Assembly (NCBI RefSeq): GCF_018334155.1
Contig: NZ_JAGXTP010000001.1
Location: 1,612,001-1,676,000, forward strand
Source of the DNA: Devosia litorisediminis
GTDB taxonomy: Bacteria > Pseudomonadota > Alphaproteobacteria > Rhizobiales > Devosiaceae
Reading direction: 5' to 3'
Length of the DNA stretch: 64,000 nt
This document shows, in pieces, positions 25,089 to 34,227 of this stretch. How positions within the stretch are numbered: the first letter of the stretch is position 1; every line of letters starts with the position of its first letter. The notes below the pieces were generated by a model, which saw nothing but the letters and a program-made list of their open reading frames with translations, was not told the origin of the DNA and did not search any database. The position numbers were made by a program, and so were the translations under genes.

Positions 25089-25494
25089 GCCCACCCAGCA
25101 ATTGCCGCACCGCGCCGACCACATCGGCATTGGCGTAGGGCTTGGTGACGAAGCCGTCAGCGCCCAGTTCCTCGGCGGTGCGCCGATCCTGCTGCTGGCC
25201 CTTGGCCGTCAGGATGAGCACGGGCATGCCGCGCAATTCGACATTGGCGCGGATCTGCTTGAGCACGTCGAAGCCGCTGCGCTTGGGCAGCATCACATCG
25301 AGCACCAGCATACGCGGCTGCAGTCGGCGCACAGCATCAATGACAGCGTCGCCGTCGGTGACCGCGCTGATGGAAAAGCCCGCGCGGCGCAGGATGAAGT
25401 CGAGCGATTCCAATATGCTCGGTTCGTCCTCGGCAATGAGAATATCGATCGCCAAATTCCCCCCTGAAACATGCGCGGTCTCCCCTCCGCCCAT
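25072..25494 (-). CDS. Single-domain response regulator
   Basis: CheY-like receiver with the acidic pocket EDE, phosphoacceptor Asp in VLDVMLP, a Thr in LILTAKG and Lys in VTKPYANAD. There is no output domain. The start may be ATG 25494, or TTG 25455 just after a GGGGGG stretch, which would give about 127 residues. It follows the XRE gene by 20 nt and precedes the membrane and kinase genes. It probably relays phosphate between the kinase and an unlinked or operon-encoded partner. Confidence 0.88.
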   Translation of the reverse strand: MGGGETAHVSGGNLAIDILIAEDEPSILESLDFILRRAGFSISAVTDGDAVIDAVRRLQPRMLVLDVMLPKRSGFDVLKQIRANVELRGMPVLILTAKGQQQDRRTAEELGADGFVTKPYANADVVGAVRQLLGGHGGAA

Positions 25495-25514
25495 GTGCCC
25501 TCACTTAAGCGCAA

Positions 25515-27137
25515 TCAGTCCTGATCGCCAAGCGCAAATACCGTTGGCAGCAATGGCGCGCGGGTGCGCGAGGCCCCGGCATCGGGCGACAGGGTCTCTT
25601 CCTGACGGCTGGCACAGTCGCGCCGGGTGCACAGGCGGCAGCTGGGACCGACCGGGATATCGGCGGACAGATCGCTCAGGTCGAGCCCCGATGCATAGAT
25701 GGTGCGATCGGCATGCAGCACATCACAGGCCAGCATGACCGAGGACGAGACAATCTGCTCGCGGAAGGCCGCCGTGCGGCGCTGCACGGTGCGCGCCAGG
25801 AACAGATAGCGCGAGCCATCAGAGAAGCGCACAACCTGGCGCAAGGGCGCGTCGGGGACCCTGAAGGCGCCGTAAATCGCCCAGAGAGGGCAGGCATGAC
25901 CGCTATTGGGCAACAGCAGACCGGGCAGCGGGAAATGCTTGGTGAGCCGACCGGCAGGGTCCGAGCGCAGAAAGCCAAAGGGCACCCCCTCTTCGCCTGG
26001 ACGGCGCAGGGTCACCAGACGATGGGCCACCTGTTCGAAACTGGCATTATAGACCTGCCGGAGATGGTCGATGTCATAGGCACTCGATTCTGCGTCGGCC
26101 AGCATGCGCTGATAGGGGAACACCATGGCGCCCGCCAGATAGGAGCCGACGGCGCGGGCCGCCAGCCGCCGGGCGGTGGGCGTCGAGAGCACGGCGCTAT
26201 CGAGCGTTTCGGCCAGCGCATCGCCAGCCGCCAGCTCGCCATAAAGCCGGGCCAGTTGAAACTGCCTTGTGGCCAGGGTCGCGGTGCCCTGGAACCACAT
26301 GCGGCGGGTCAGGATGTCAAAACGGTACTGGCCGGGAAAATCGGGCTCATCGGGCAAACCACCAAAGGCAACGGTTACAGCGAACTTCTTGCGCAGCAAA
26401 TCGGTGAGCGTGGCAACGTTGAAGGGCCCTGCCCGCTCGATCTCGGCGCGTAACGCATCGGCTACGGTTTCAAGGCCGGGGAAATGGTTCTGGCGCTCAA
26501 TGATGAGATCGTCGATTTCGCGGGCGGGCGAGACATTGCGGCTGATTTCGCTGGAGGTATCAAACTGGCCGATGAGATTGCGCGACACATCGGACAGGGT
26601 AAGGGTTTCGCGACTAATGGCCCCCAGGAAGCGCTGCCGTTCGGCTTCATCAAGGTCAGGCACATCATCAAGGATTTCGGCGCTGGAGCGAATGGCGGTG
26701 ACGCCTGACAGGATCTGGTGCAGCAACTGGCTCAGTAGCGGATCGGAGCGCAGGCGGTCCGCATAGGCGTCGGCGTTCGAGACGGCGTCCGTATAGGCGC
26801 GATGCAGGCGCGCCAGTGCCGCAGCGCTGGCGGGGTATTGCGCCACCAGATCGCGGCGCTCATCGGGACGGAAGGGCAGCGACTCAACCACCGGGTCGGC
26901 AAAGGCCTCTTCAAGGTCCTGCAGCAGCTTTTGCTCGGTCCGTCCGGCCAATTCGTCGACATCAATGTCCAATTGGGTGGCGACACGGTTGAGCAACGCC
27001 CCGCCAATGTCGCGCTTGTTGTTTTCAATCAGGTTCAGATAGCTGGCCGAAATCCCGACCAGTCGCGCCAGTGCGGCCTGGGAAATCCTCAGTGATTTCC
27101 GTCTGTTGCTGATACGAAAACCGATTGGCGCGCGCAT
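25515..27137 (-). CDS. XRE-family regulator with ScfR/DUF2083-type C-terminus and HisKA-like segment
   Basis: 540 residues. The N-terminal HTH includes ISQAALARLVGISASYLNLI. Residues ~133-190 read like a histidine-kinase dimerization helix pair, with His140 at the H-box position. The middle and C-terminal parts match short-chain acyl-CoA-type XRE regulators: GPFNVATLTDLLRKKF, FPYQRMLADAE, LPNSGHACPLWAI, and a terminal Cys cluster CRLCTRRDC. These regulators control carboxylate metabolism. The ATG at 27137 follows GGGAGGG. First gene of the signalling operon, divergent from the ABC transporter genes. Confidence 0.85.
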   Translation of the reverse strand: MRAPIGFRISNRRKSLRISQAALARLVGISASYLNLIENNKRDIGGALLNRVATQLDIDVDELAGRTEQKLLQDLEEAFADPVVESLPFRPDERRDLVAQYPASAAALARLHRAYTDAVSNADAYADRLRSDPLLSQLLHQILSGVTAIRSSAEILDDVPDLDEAERQRFLGAISRETLTLSDVSRNLIGQFDTSSEISRNVSPAREIDDLIIERQNHFPGLETVADALRAEIERAGPFNVATLTDLLRKKFAVTVAFGGLPDEPDFPGQYRFDILTRRMWFQGTATLATRQFQLARLYGELAAGDALAETLDSAVLSTPTARRLAARAVGSYLAGAMVFPYQRMLADAESSAYDIDHLRQVYNASFEQVAHRLVTLRRPGEEGVPFGFLRSDPAGRLTKHFPLPGLLLPNSGHACPLWAIYGAFRVPDAPLRQVVRFSDGSRYLFLARTVQRRTAAFREQIVSSSVMLACDVLHADRTIYASGLDLSDLSADIPVGPSCRLCTRRDCASRQEETLSPDAGASRTRAPLLPTVFALGDQD

Positions 27138-27164
27138 TGAACGGCCCTCCCCATTTCGACGTCC

Positions 27165-27180
27165 TGTCAACGAATTGACA
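27165..27180. promoter_or_regulatory. Inverted repeat upstream of XRE gene
   Basis: TGTCAACGAATTGACA: TGTCAA-N4-TTGACA, perfect, 28 bp upstream of the XRE start and in the shared divergent region. Candidate autoregulatory operator. Confidence 0.4.
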
Positions 27181-27230
27181 ATTGCCACAGTCCGTAAGAT
27201 CAATAATTTACAGAATATCTCAACAATTAC

Positions 27231-27250
27231 AACGACCTATTGCCGTCGTT
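27231..27250. promoter_or_regulatory. Second inverted repeat in the divergent region
   Basis: AACGAC-N8-GTCGTT, perfect, about 80 bp upstream of the binding-protein start at 27328. It could be an operator for that operon. Confidence 0.3.
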
Positions 27251-27327
27251 TTCTCCAGAGTGAATACTCACGGGGCGGTGAGCTGTCGGCTATGTATCGA
27301 CTGCCCCGCGCCAAAAGGAGGAAATCA

Positions 27328-28683
27328 ATGACACTTTTGAAGCGCGGCCTTAGCCGCCGTAAGGTGCTGCAAACCGGCGTTGCCGGCGTTGTTGGCGCGG
27401 GCGTTGCGCCCATGATGTTCACCAAGGGCGCCTGGGCCCAGGAATTCTGCAACAATCCAACAGGTGACACTGTCACTATTGGTCTGAACGTGCCGCTGAC
27501 CGGTGCCTATGCTGAAGAAGGCGCAGACGAACTGCGCGCATACCAGCTGGCCGTCAAACATCTGAACGGTGAAGGCGATGGCGGTCTGCTCAATGTGCTG
27601 ACCCCAACAGCTCTGACCGGCAAGGGTATTCTGGGCAAGAAGGTCGCTTATGTGACCTCGGACAGCCAGACCAAGGCTGACGTGGCCCGTGCCGGTGCGA
27701 CCCGCATGATCGAGCGTGATGGCGCGCTGATGATCACGGGTGGCTCGTCTTCGGGTGTGGCTGTTGCCGTTCAGGGCCTGTGCCAGGAAATGGGCATCAT
27801 TTTCATGGCCGGCCTGACCCACTCCAATGACACCACGGGCAAGGACAAGCGTCGCTACGGCTTCCGCCACTTCTTTAACGCTTACCAGTCCGGTGTGGCT
27901 CTGGGCCCCGTGCTCGGCCAGGAATATGGCAATGACCGCAAGGCCTACCATCTGACCGCTGACTACACCTGGGGCTGGACCCAGGAAGAGTCGATGAAGA
28001 ACGCCACCGAGGCGCTCGGCTGGGAAACCACTGCTGCCGTTCGCACCCCGCTTGGTGCTGGCGACTTCTCGCAGTTCCTGACGCCTGTGCTCAATTCGGG
28101 CGCTGACGTGCTGGTTCTGAACCACTACGGCAACGACATGGTCAACTCGCTGACCCAGGCCGTGCAGTTCGGCATGCGTGAGCGCGAAGTCAACGGCAAG
28201 AAGTTCGAGATCGTGGTTCCACTGATCTCCGAGCTGATGGCCAAGGGCGCCGGCCCCAATATCAAGGGCATTTACGGCACCTCCAACTGGCACTGGAACC
28301 TGCAGGATCCAGGGACCGTGGCCTTCACCAAGTCGTTCGGCGCCGAGTATGGCGCCCCACCATCGCAGGCGGCTCACACCTGCTACGTGCAGACGCTGCT
28401 GTATGCAGATGCCTGCGAACGCGCCGGTACGTTCTATCCGCCTGAAGTCATCAAGGCCCTTGAAGGCCATGAGTTCGACGGCATGGGCAATGGCCGCACG
28501 CTGTACCGCGCCGAAGATCACCAGTGCATGAAGGACGTGCTCGTGGTGAAGGGTAGCGAAAACCCAACCAGCGAGTACGACGTGCTCGAAGTCGTTCAGG
28601 TCGTTGGCCGCGATGCGGTTGATTACGATCCAGCGATCTTTGGCGGCGATCTCGGCCCTGCCGAGCCAGCCCCTATCTGCTGA
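27328..28683 (+). CDS. Tat-exported periplasmic substrate-binding protein, branched-chain amino acid/urea type
   Basis: 451 residues. A strong Shine-Dalgarno AAGGAGG lies 6 nt before the ATG. The leader has a twin-arginine motif (LSRRKVLQTG) and ends GAWAQ, so export is probably by Tat. The type I periplasmic-binding fold follows: VTIGLNVPLTGAYAEEG, ITGGSSSGVAVAVQGL, FGFRHFFNA-like region. Cys residues near both termini of the mature part (EFCNN and APIC) may pair. First gene of an HMGF transporter operon. The substrate is unclear; carboxylate, amide or amino acid. Confidence 0.85.
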   Translation: MTLLKRGLSRRKVLQTGVAGVVGAGVAPMMFTKGAWAQEFCNNPTGDTVTIGLNVPLTGAYAEEGADELRAYQLAVKHLNGEGDGGLLNVLTPTALTGKGILGKKVAYVTSDSQTKADVARAGATRMIERDGALMITGGSSSGVAVAVQGLCQEMGIIFMAGLTHSNDTTGKDKRRYGFRHFFNAYQSGVALGPVLGQEYGNDRKAYHLTADYTWGWTQEESMKNATEALGWETTAAVRTPLGAGDFSQFLTPVLNSGADVLVLNHYGNDMVNSLTQAVQFGMREREVNGKKFEIVVPLISELMAKGAGPNIKGIYGTSNWHWNLQDPGTVAFTKSFGAEYGAPPSQAAHTCYVQTLLYADACERAGTFYPPEVIKALEGHEFDGMGNGRTLYRAEDHQCMKDVLVVKGSENPTSEYDVLEVVQVVGRDAVDYDPAIFGGDLGPAEPAPIC

Positions 28684-28689
28684 TTACTT

Positions 28690-28716
28690 GGTCCGCCCCG
28701 TTGAACGGGGCGGACC
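28690..28716 (+). terminator. Intra-operon hairpin between binding protein and permease genes
   Basis: GGTCCGCCCCGT-TGA-ACGGGGCGGACC, a perfect 12-bp GC-rich stem without T-tail, 6 nt after the stop. Such hairpins partially terminate or protect the upstream mRNA, giving more binding protein than permease. Confidence 0.6.
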
Positions 28717-28745
28717 TCGCCTAAGTTTTCAGCTCGGAGCACACA

Positions 28746-29777
28746 ATGTTTGATGCGATTTTTCTACAGTTCCTGAACGGGCTGGATAAAGGCGGGGCCT
28801 ATGCGTTGATCGCATTGGGTCTGACGCTGGTTTTTGGCACCCTTGGTGTCGTCAATTTTGCGCATGGCGCGCTGTTCATGCTTGGCGCCTTCTGTGCAGT
28901 GCTGTTTCGACAGCTGATTACGCTGGAATCGGTCACGCTCGACCCCGAAAAGCTCTCACCCTGGGGGGCGCCACTCGAAATCCGCGCGCCGCTGGTGCAG
29001 ACATGGTTCGGTGATTTCGGCGCCGTTCTGGTGGACTATTCAGTTCCATTCTCGATCCTGCTCACCATTCCGGTGATGCTGGTGATCGGCATCGCGCTCG
29101 AGCGCGGCATCATCAAACATTTCTACAAGCGCCCACACGCCGATCAGATTCTGGTGACGTTCGGTCTGGCCATCGTGGCCCAGGAAATCATCAAGTCGAT
29201 CTTTGGCGCCAATCCCATTCCCCAGCCCATGCCCGAAGCTGTGCAGGGCGCCAGTGATATCGGCGCCTGGTTGGGCATGCAGGCCAATGTGATCACCTAC
29301 CCGACCTGGCGCCTGATCTACTTCCTGTTCGCCGCCGTGGTGATTGGCGGGGTGTTCGCCTTCCTGCAGTTCACCACATTCGGCATGGTGGTACGCGCCG
29401 GCATGGCCGATCGCGAAACCGTGGGCCTGCTGGGTATCAATATCGACCGCCGCTTCACCATTGTCTTTGGTCTGGCGGCCGTCGTGGCCGGCATGGCTGG
29501 CGCGATGTACACGCCGCTGCTCCCGCCAAACTACCATCTGGGCATGGACTTCCTGGTGCTCAGCTTCGTGGTCGTTGTGGTGGGGGGCATGGGCTCACTC
29601 ACCGGCGCGGTCGCCGCAGGCTTCCTGCTGGGCATCGTGCAGTCCTTCGCCTCGATGACGCAGGTCAAGGATTTCCTGCCCGGCATCGATCAGGTGATCA
29701 TCTATCTGGTTGCCGTTGTTATTCTTTTGGTTCGTCCGCGTGGCCTGATGGGTCGCCGCGGTGTGATGGAGGCCTGA
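28746..29777 (+). CDS. livH: ABC transporter permease, LivH family
   Basis: 343 residues, about eight membrane segments, LivH-type: [22 protein letters not shown] near the N-terminus, then [19 protein letters not shown] as cytoplasmic coupling loop. It has an extended first periplasmic loop (residues ~55-95). It pairs with LivM; the stop is 1 nt before the next start. Confidence 0.88.
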   Translation: MFDAIFLQFLNGLDKGGAYALIALGLTLVFGTLGVVNFAHGALFMLGAFCAVLFRQLITLESVTLDPEKLSPWGAPLEIRAPLVQTWFGDFGAVLVDYSVPFSILLTIPVMLVIGIALERGIIKHFYKRPHADQILVTFGLAIVAQEIIKSIFGANPIPQPMPEAVQGASDIGAWLGMQANVITYPTWRLIYFLFAAVVIGGVFAFLQFTTFGMVVRAGMADRETVGLLGINIDRRFTIVFGLAAVVAGMAGAMYTPLLPPNYHLGMDFLVLSFVVVVVGGMGSLTGAVAAGFLLGIVQSFASMTQVKDFLPGIDQVIIYLVAVVILLVRPRGLMGRRGVMEA

Positions 29778-29778
29778 C

Positions 29779-30915
29779 ATGCTAGCCATGCCTCGCAAAG
29801 ATCTGTTCCTGCTGCTCGGCTTCAGTGCCGCAGTGCTCACCATGCCGATCTGGCTGCAGCCCTTTGGCGCTGCCTATCCCGATCTGCTCAATCGCTTCGC
29901 GATCTTCGCGATCCTGGCGGTTGGCTTCAACATCCTGTTCGGGTTGACCGGCTATCTCAGCTTCGGCCACGCCGCCTTCTTTGGCGTGGGTTCCTATGCT
30001 GCGGTCTGGTCATTCAAGCTGCTGACCATGGACGCCCTGCCCGCCTTGCTGTTTGCCATCATCATTTCAGGCGTGTTCGCGCTGATGATCGGTTTTGTCA
30101 GCCTGCGGCGGTCTGGCATCTACTTCTCGATCCTGACGCTGGCCTTCGCGCAGATGAGCTACAATCTGGCCTATTCGGTGTTCACACCGATCACCAATGG
30201 TGAAACGGGTCTGCAGCTGAGCCTGAACGATAGCCGTTTCATCGACCGGATGTTCTTCGAGGCTGCTCCCGGCCTGCCCTCGCCGACCATTCTGGGTATG
30301 CCGCTGACCGGCTACACGGCGTTCTACTTCTGCGCCGCGTTCCTGATCGTAACCTTCTTCATCGCCCAGCGCATAACGGGCTCGCCCTTCGGCATGATGC
30401 TCAAAGGCATCAAGTCCAACCAGGTCCGGATGAACTATACCGGCTTCAACACGCGGCCCTATACGCTGGCAGCGTTCGTGATCTCGGGCATGTATGCCGG
30501 TCTGGCCGGTGGCCTTCTGGCCATTACCGATCCGCTGGCTGGTGCCGAACGCATGCAGTGGACGGCCTCGGGCGAAGTGGTGCTGATGACCATTCTGGGC
30601 GGCGCCGGGACACTGGTAGGGCCCGCTATCGGGGCCTGGATGATCAAGTATTTCGAGAACATCCTGTCGGCACTGAACGAGCAGATCCTGACCAATTTCT
30701 ATAGCTTCCTGCCCGAAGGGTTTGGCGAGGTGATGGTCAAGATCACCAGCAAGTTTGTCGGCGAAGGCTGGCACCTGACCCTGGGTCTGGTGTTCGTTCT
30801 CATCGTTATCTTCCTGCCCGGGGGGATCATGGAAGGCGTCCGCCGGATTGCTGCGGCAATACGGCCGTCGGACAAGCCCGGTGCGAAATCCCAACAAACC
30901 CAACCAGCAGAGTAG
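29779..30915 (+). CDS. livM: ABC transporter permease, LivM family
   Basis: 378 residues, LivM-type with [20 protein letters not shown] and [25 protein letters not shown] lies 6 nt before the ATG, inside the end of livH. The C-terminus is extended and hydrophilic ([13 protein letters not shown]). Forms the membrane channel with the livH product. Confidence 0.87.
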   Translation: MLAMPRKDLFLLLGFSAAVLTMPIWLQPFGAAYPDLLNRFAIFAILAVGFNILFGLTGYLSFGHAAFFGVGSYAAVWSFKLLTMDALPALLFAIIISGVFALMIGFVSLRRSGIYFSILTLAFAQMSYNLAYSVFTPITNGETGLQLSLNDSRFIDRMFFEAAPGLPSPTILGMPLTGYTAFYFCAAFLIVTFFIAQRITGSPFGMMLKGIKSNQVRMNYTGFNTRPYTLAAFVISGMYAGLAGGLLAITDPLAGAERMQWTASGEVVLMTILGGAGTLVGPAIGAWMIKYFENILSALNEQILTNFYSFLPEGFGEVMVKITSKFVGEGWHLTLGLVFVLIVIFLPGGIMEGVRRIAAAIRPSDKPGAKSQQTQPAE

Positions 30916-30925
30916 GACGCGTTAG

Positions 30926-31693
30926 ATGAGTGTAGCCAATGTCGTCCTGCATGTTGCTGACGTGCACAAACGCTTCGGGGGGCTGCATGCCCTGGCCGAT
31001 ATCGATCTGGAAGTCGAAGAAGGCCAGACGCATGCGATTATCGGCCCCAACGGGGCCGGCAAATCCACCCTGCTCAACGTCATCATCGGCAAGCTGGCGC
31101 CAACCAGCGGCCAGGTGGTGTTCGACGGGACCGTGCTGACCGGACGCAAGCCCTATCAGATCAACCAGCTGGGCATTGCCCGGGTGTTCCAGACGCCGGA
31201 AATCTTCGCCGACCTGTCGGTGTTGCACAATGTGATGATCCCCGCCTTGGCCAAGCGCGATGGCGCGTTCAAGCTGAACATGATGGGCTCGCTGGCCTAT
31301 GAAAAGAAGATCCGCGAGGAAGCCGAACACATGCTCGAAGATGTGGGCATGCTGAGCAGCCGCGAGGATCATGCGGGCAGTCTAAGTCGAGGTGACAAGC
31401 GCCGGATGGAGCTGGCCATGTGCCTGATCCAGCACCCGCGCCTGCTGCTGCTGGACGAGCCGACTGCGGGCATGAGCCGACATGACACCAACACCACGAT
31501 CGAATTGCTCAAGAAGATCAAGAGCCGCGGCATGACCAAGGTCATCATCGAACACGACATGCATGTGGTGTTCTCGCTGGCCGACAAGATCTCGGTGCTG
31601 GCGCAGGGCCGCATCATTGCCGATGGCACGCCCGATCAGGTGCGTGGCAATCCCAAAGTGCAGGAAGCCTATCTCGGAGGGGAAACGGAATGA
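30926..31693 (+). CDS. livG: ABC transporter ATP-binding protein, LivG family
   Basis: 255 residues with Walker A GPNGAGKST, Walker B LLLLDEPTAGMSRHD and a signature that reads LSRGDKRRMELA, a variant of the usual LSHGEQ form. H-loop VIIEHDMHVVF. Ends with the LivG-like EAYLGG. The stop overlaps the next start by 4 nt. Confidence 0.88.
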   Translation: MSVANVVLHVADVHKRFGGLHALADIDLEVEEGQTHAIIGPNGAGKSTLLNVIIGKLAPTSGQVVFDGTVLTGRKPYQINQLGIARVFQTPEIFADLSVLHNVMIPALAKRDGAFKLNMMGSLAYEKKIREEAEHMLEDVGMLSSREDHAGSLSRGDKRRMELAMCLIQHPRLLLLDEPTAGMSRHDTNTTIELLKKIKSRGMTKVIIEHDMHVVFSLADKISVLAQGRIIADGTPDQVRGNPKVQEAYLGGETE

Positions 31694-32460
31694 GTACCAT
31701 GGCTATGGATACCCAGATCGGCAGCGGCAGCCAGGCTGCAGCGACCGAGGCCGCCAAGCCCTTCTTTTCGGTGCGCGACGTGCACGCCTATTATGGCGAA
31801 AGCTATATCGTGCAAGGCGTATCGCTCGACATTCGCAAGGGTGAAATCCTCGCGCTGCTGGGCCGCAATGGCGCAGGCAAATCCTCGACATTGCGCACCA
31901 TTGCCCGCACCGATGATCCACAGATGCGGCAGGGCGAAATCTGGCTTGATGGCGACCCCATCCACCAGATGAAGAGCTATCAGGCCGCCCAGGCCGGCAT
32001 CCAGCTCGTGCCCGAAGACCGGCGCATCATTTCGGGGCTCACGGTGGAAGAAAACATCTTCCTGGCCCAGGTCGCCCCCGGCACAGGCTGGGGCCTCGAT
32101 CAGATCTACGAGAGCTTTCCGCGGCTGGCGGAACGCCGCAAGCAGGAGGGCGTCACCCTCTCAGGCGGCGAGCAGCAAATGCTGGCCATCGCCCGGGCAC
32201 TAGCGCGCAACCTCAAGCTGCTGCTGCTCGACGAGCCCTATGAAGGGCTGGCGCCGGTGATCGTGCACGAGATCGAGCGCATCCTGCATTCGATCAAGCC
32301 GCTGGGCATCACCACCATCATCGTGGAGCAGAATGCAGTGGCCGCGCTCAAGCTGGCCGACCGTGCCGTCATTCTCGACACTGGTGAAGTGGCCTTTTCC
32401 GGCACCGCCAAAGAAGTGCTCGACAATGCCGAGCTGCGCCAGGAATACCTGGCCATCTAG
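31690..32460 (+). CDS. livF: ABC transporter ATP-binding protein, LivF family
   Basis: 256 residues with a short non-conserved N-terminal extension (~25 residues) before the ABC domain. Walker A GRNGAGKSS, signature LSGGEQQMLAIARAL, Walker B LLLLDEPYEGLAP, H-loop IIVEQNA. Last gene of the five-gene transporter operon. Confidence 0.88.
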   Translation: MSTMAMDTQIGSGSQAAATEAAKPFFSVRDVHAYYGESYIVQGVSLDIRKGEILALLGRNGAGKSSTLRTIARTDDPQMRQGEIWLDGDPIHQMKSYQAAQAGIQLVPEDRRIISGLTVEENIFLAQVAPGTGWGLDQIYESFPRLAERRKQEGVTLSGGEQQMLAIARALARNLKLLLLDEPYEGLAPVIVHEIERILHSIKPLGITTIIVEQNAVAALKLADRAVILDTGEVAFSGTAKEVLDNAELRQEYLAI

Positions 32461-32495
32461 GCCGACCCGTTTTCGGTCCCCGCACCGATCCGCCC

Positions 32496-32562
32496 TACCC
32501 TGGGTCTTTTGACTAAAGGCATTCCGCCGATCTCACCTCTCCCCGTTAAGAGGCCCAGGGTA
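32496..32562. terminator. Long imperfect hairpin between convergent livF and pxpA
   Basis: Arms 32496-32513 and 32545-32562 pair over 18 positions including three G-U, with a 31-nt loop. It lies between two convergent stops, so a bidirectional terminator is the simplest reading. Confidence 0.5.
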
Positions 32563-32566
32563 ATTT

Positions 32567-33328
32567 CTAATCCTTCGGCATTTCCGGCGCATTGGCGGCG
32601 ATGGTGATGCCGTCGCCCTCCAGCGCGTCGCGCACTTCGCGCGCCAGATCGACAGCGCCCGGCGTATCGCCATGCAGGCAGATCGAGCGCGCCGCCGATT
32701 GCATCACCGTGCCATCGATAGCCACCAGTTCGCCGGCCTTGGCCAGGCGCAAGCAACGGGCAATGACGGCATCGACATCATGGATTACCGCGCCCTCCTG
32801 GCTGCGGGGCACCAACAGCCCATCAGGGGTATAGGCGCGGTCGGCATAGGCTTCGCGGATCAGGGGCATGCCGACAGCCCGGGCCGCCCGCACCTGCTGG
32901 CTATTGTCGAGCGCCAGTGCGGCCATGGACGGCGCCATGCCCTGAATGGTGGCGAAAATGCCCACGGCGAAAGCCAGTTCCTCGGCTGTCTGATTGGCCA
33001 GCGCACCATGCAATTTGACGTAAGAGAGCGGATAGCCGACCTCGTCGGCGATAAAGCGCACGAGAAACAGCTGCTCGCGGATCTGACCGAGCAATTTGTC
33101 GAGCGGCATGACCAGACGAAACCGACCGAAGCGCTTGGGGTCGACATACCCCGGATGGGCCCCGGCACGCACGCCGCGCGCCTGACAGACCTTGAGAATG
33201 TGGCGAATGGTCGGGGCGTCGCCCGCATGGCCGCCACAGGCAATTGAGGCGCTCGACACGATCTCGAGCAGATCATCGTCATGGCCGGTGCCTTCGCCCA
33301 GATCAGCATTGAGGTCGATCGAGATCAT
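32567..33328 (-). CDS. pxpA: 5-oxoprolinase subunit A (LamB/YcsF family)
   Basis: 253 residues, starts MISIDLNADLGEG with the conserved NADLGE, then ACGGHAGD, GAHPGYVD and FGR typical of PxpA/YcsF. Together with PxpB and PxpC it hydrolyses 5-oxoproline to glutamate using ATP. It overlaps pxpC by 4 nt and is the last gene of pxpB-pxpC-pxpA. Confidence 0.92.
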   Translation of the reverse strand: MISIDLNADLGEGTGHDDDLLEIVSSASIACGGHAGDAPTIRHILKVCQARGVRAGAHPGYVDPKRFGRFRLVMPLDKLLGQIREQLFLVRFIADEVGYPLSYVKLHGALANQTAEELAFAVGIFATIQGMAPSMAALALDNSQQVRAARAVGMPLIREAYADRAYTPDGLLVPRSQEGAVIHDVDAVIARCLRLAKAGELVAIDGTVMQSAARSICLHGDTPGAVDLAREVRDALEGDGITIAANAPEMPKD

Positions 33329-34227
33329 GGTTGGCGGTTCCGCAGGAGCTGGTGCGCGTGGTCGACACTGACCGGGGCGAATTCGACCGTACTCTCGGGG
33401 CGCAATTGGGCAAAGCGATCCAGATCGGCTGTGATGATGGTGCCAATGCGTGGATAGCCCCCGGTGGGCTGGTGGTCGCGCATCAGCACGATGGGTGTGC
33501 CATCGCCCAGGATCTGGATGTCACCGGGCACGATGGCATCGGAAACCAGTGAGAGGCTGGTGGCGTCGGCAAAGACACCCGCGGGTTCATCCAGCCGCAC
33601 GCCCATGCGATCAAGGCGACGCGAAATGCCAAAGGGCGTGCTGGCGAAGCGCTGGCGGATTTCTGTGGCGAACAGGTCGGCATGCAGGCCCCAGACAAAA
33701 CGGATTGGCCCGTCCTGCGGCTCGGGCAAGGCGACGGGACCGGGCGCGGCGCCGCTGGCGCCATGCAGTTCGAGAACATCGCCAACCTGCAAGGGACGCC
33801 CGCTGAGCCCCCCAAGGCGCGCACGGCTGCTGGTGGCGCGGCTGCCCATGACTGGCGGCAGACCCAGTTCCCCGTCAAAGCGCAGATAACCGTAATTGCC
33901 AGCCGCACCCGGGGTGATGGTCAGTTCATCGCCGGTTTCCAGCACCACGCTACCAGGCCAGTCGAGGATATGCTCATTGTGACGAGCCACAAAGAGCCCG
34001 CCCGCCAGACCGATCCGGCAACGCCCGGACTGCAGTTTCAGCGCCATTCCCGCCATGGTGATTTCGAGCCCGGCATGATCGGCGCCGGCCAGCGCGCCGG
34101 CCAGTTGATAGGCCATGGCATCCATGGGGCCCGAGGCGCTGATGCCATCGGCCAGGTGGCCAAAGCGGCCTGCATCCTGCACCGTGAGCAGAGGTCCCGC
34201 GCGGGTAATCGCCAAAATCGCACTCAT
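33325..34227 (-). CDS. pxpC: 5-oxoprolinase subunit C (biotin-dependent carboxyltransferase-like domain)
   Basis: 300 residues with GPLLTVQDAGRFG at the N-terminus, GISASGPMDAMAY and GDGTPIVLMRDHQPTGGYP, all typical of PxpC/KipA. Overlaps both neighbours by 4 nt (ATGA). Partner of PxpB. Confidence 0.92.
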   Translation of the reverse strand: MSAILAITRAGPLLTVQDAGRFGHLADGISASGPMDAMAYQLAGALAGADHAGLEITMAGMALKLQSGRCRIGLAGGLFVARHNEHILDWPGSVVLETGDELTITPGAAGNYGYLRFDGELGLPPVMGSRATSSRARLGGLSGRPLQVGDVLELHGASGAAPGPVALPEPQDGPIRFVWGLHADLFATEIRQRFASTPFGISRRLDRMGVRLDEPAGVFADATSLSLVSDAIVPGDIQILGDGTPIVLMRDHQPTGGYPRIGTIITADLDRFAQLRPESTVEFAPVSVDHAHQLLRNRQP

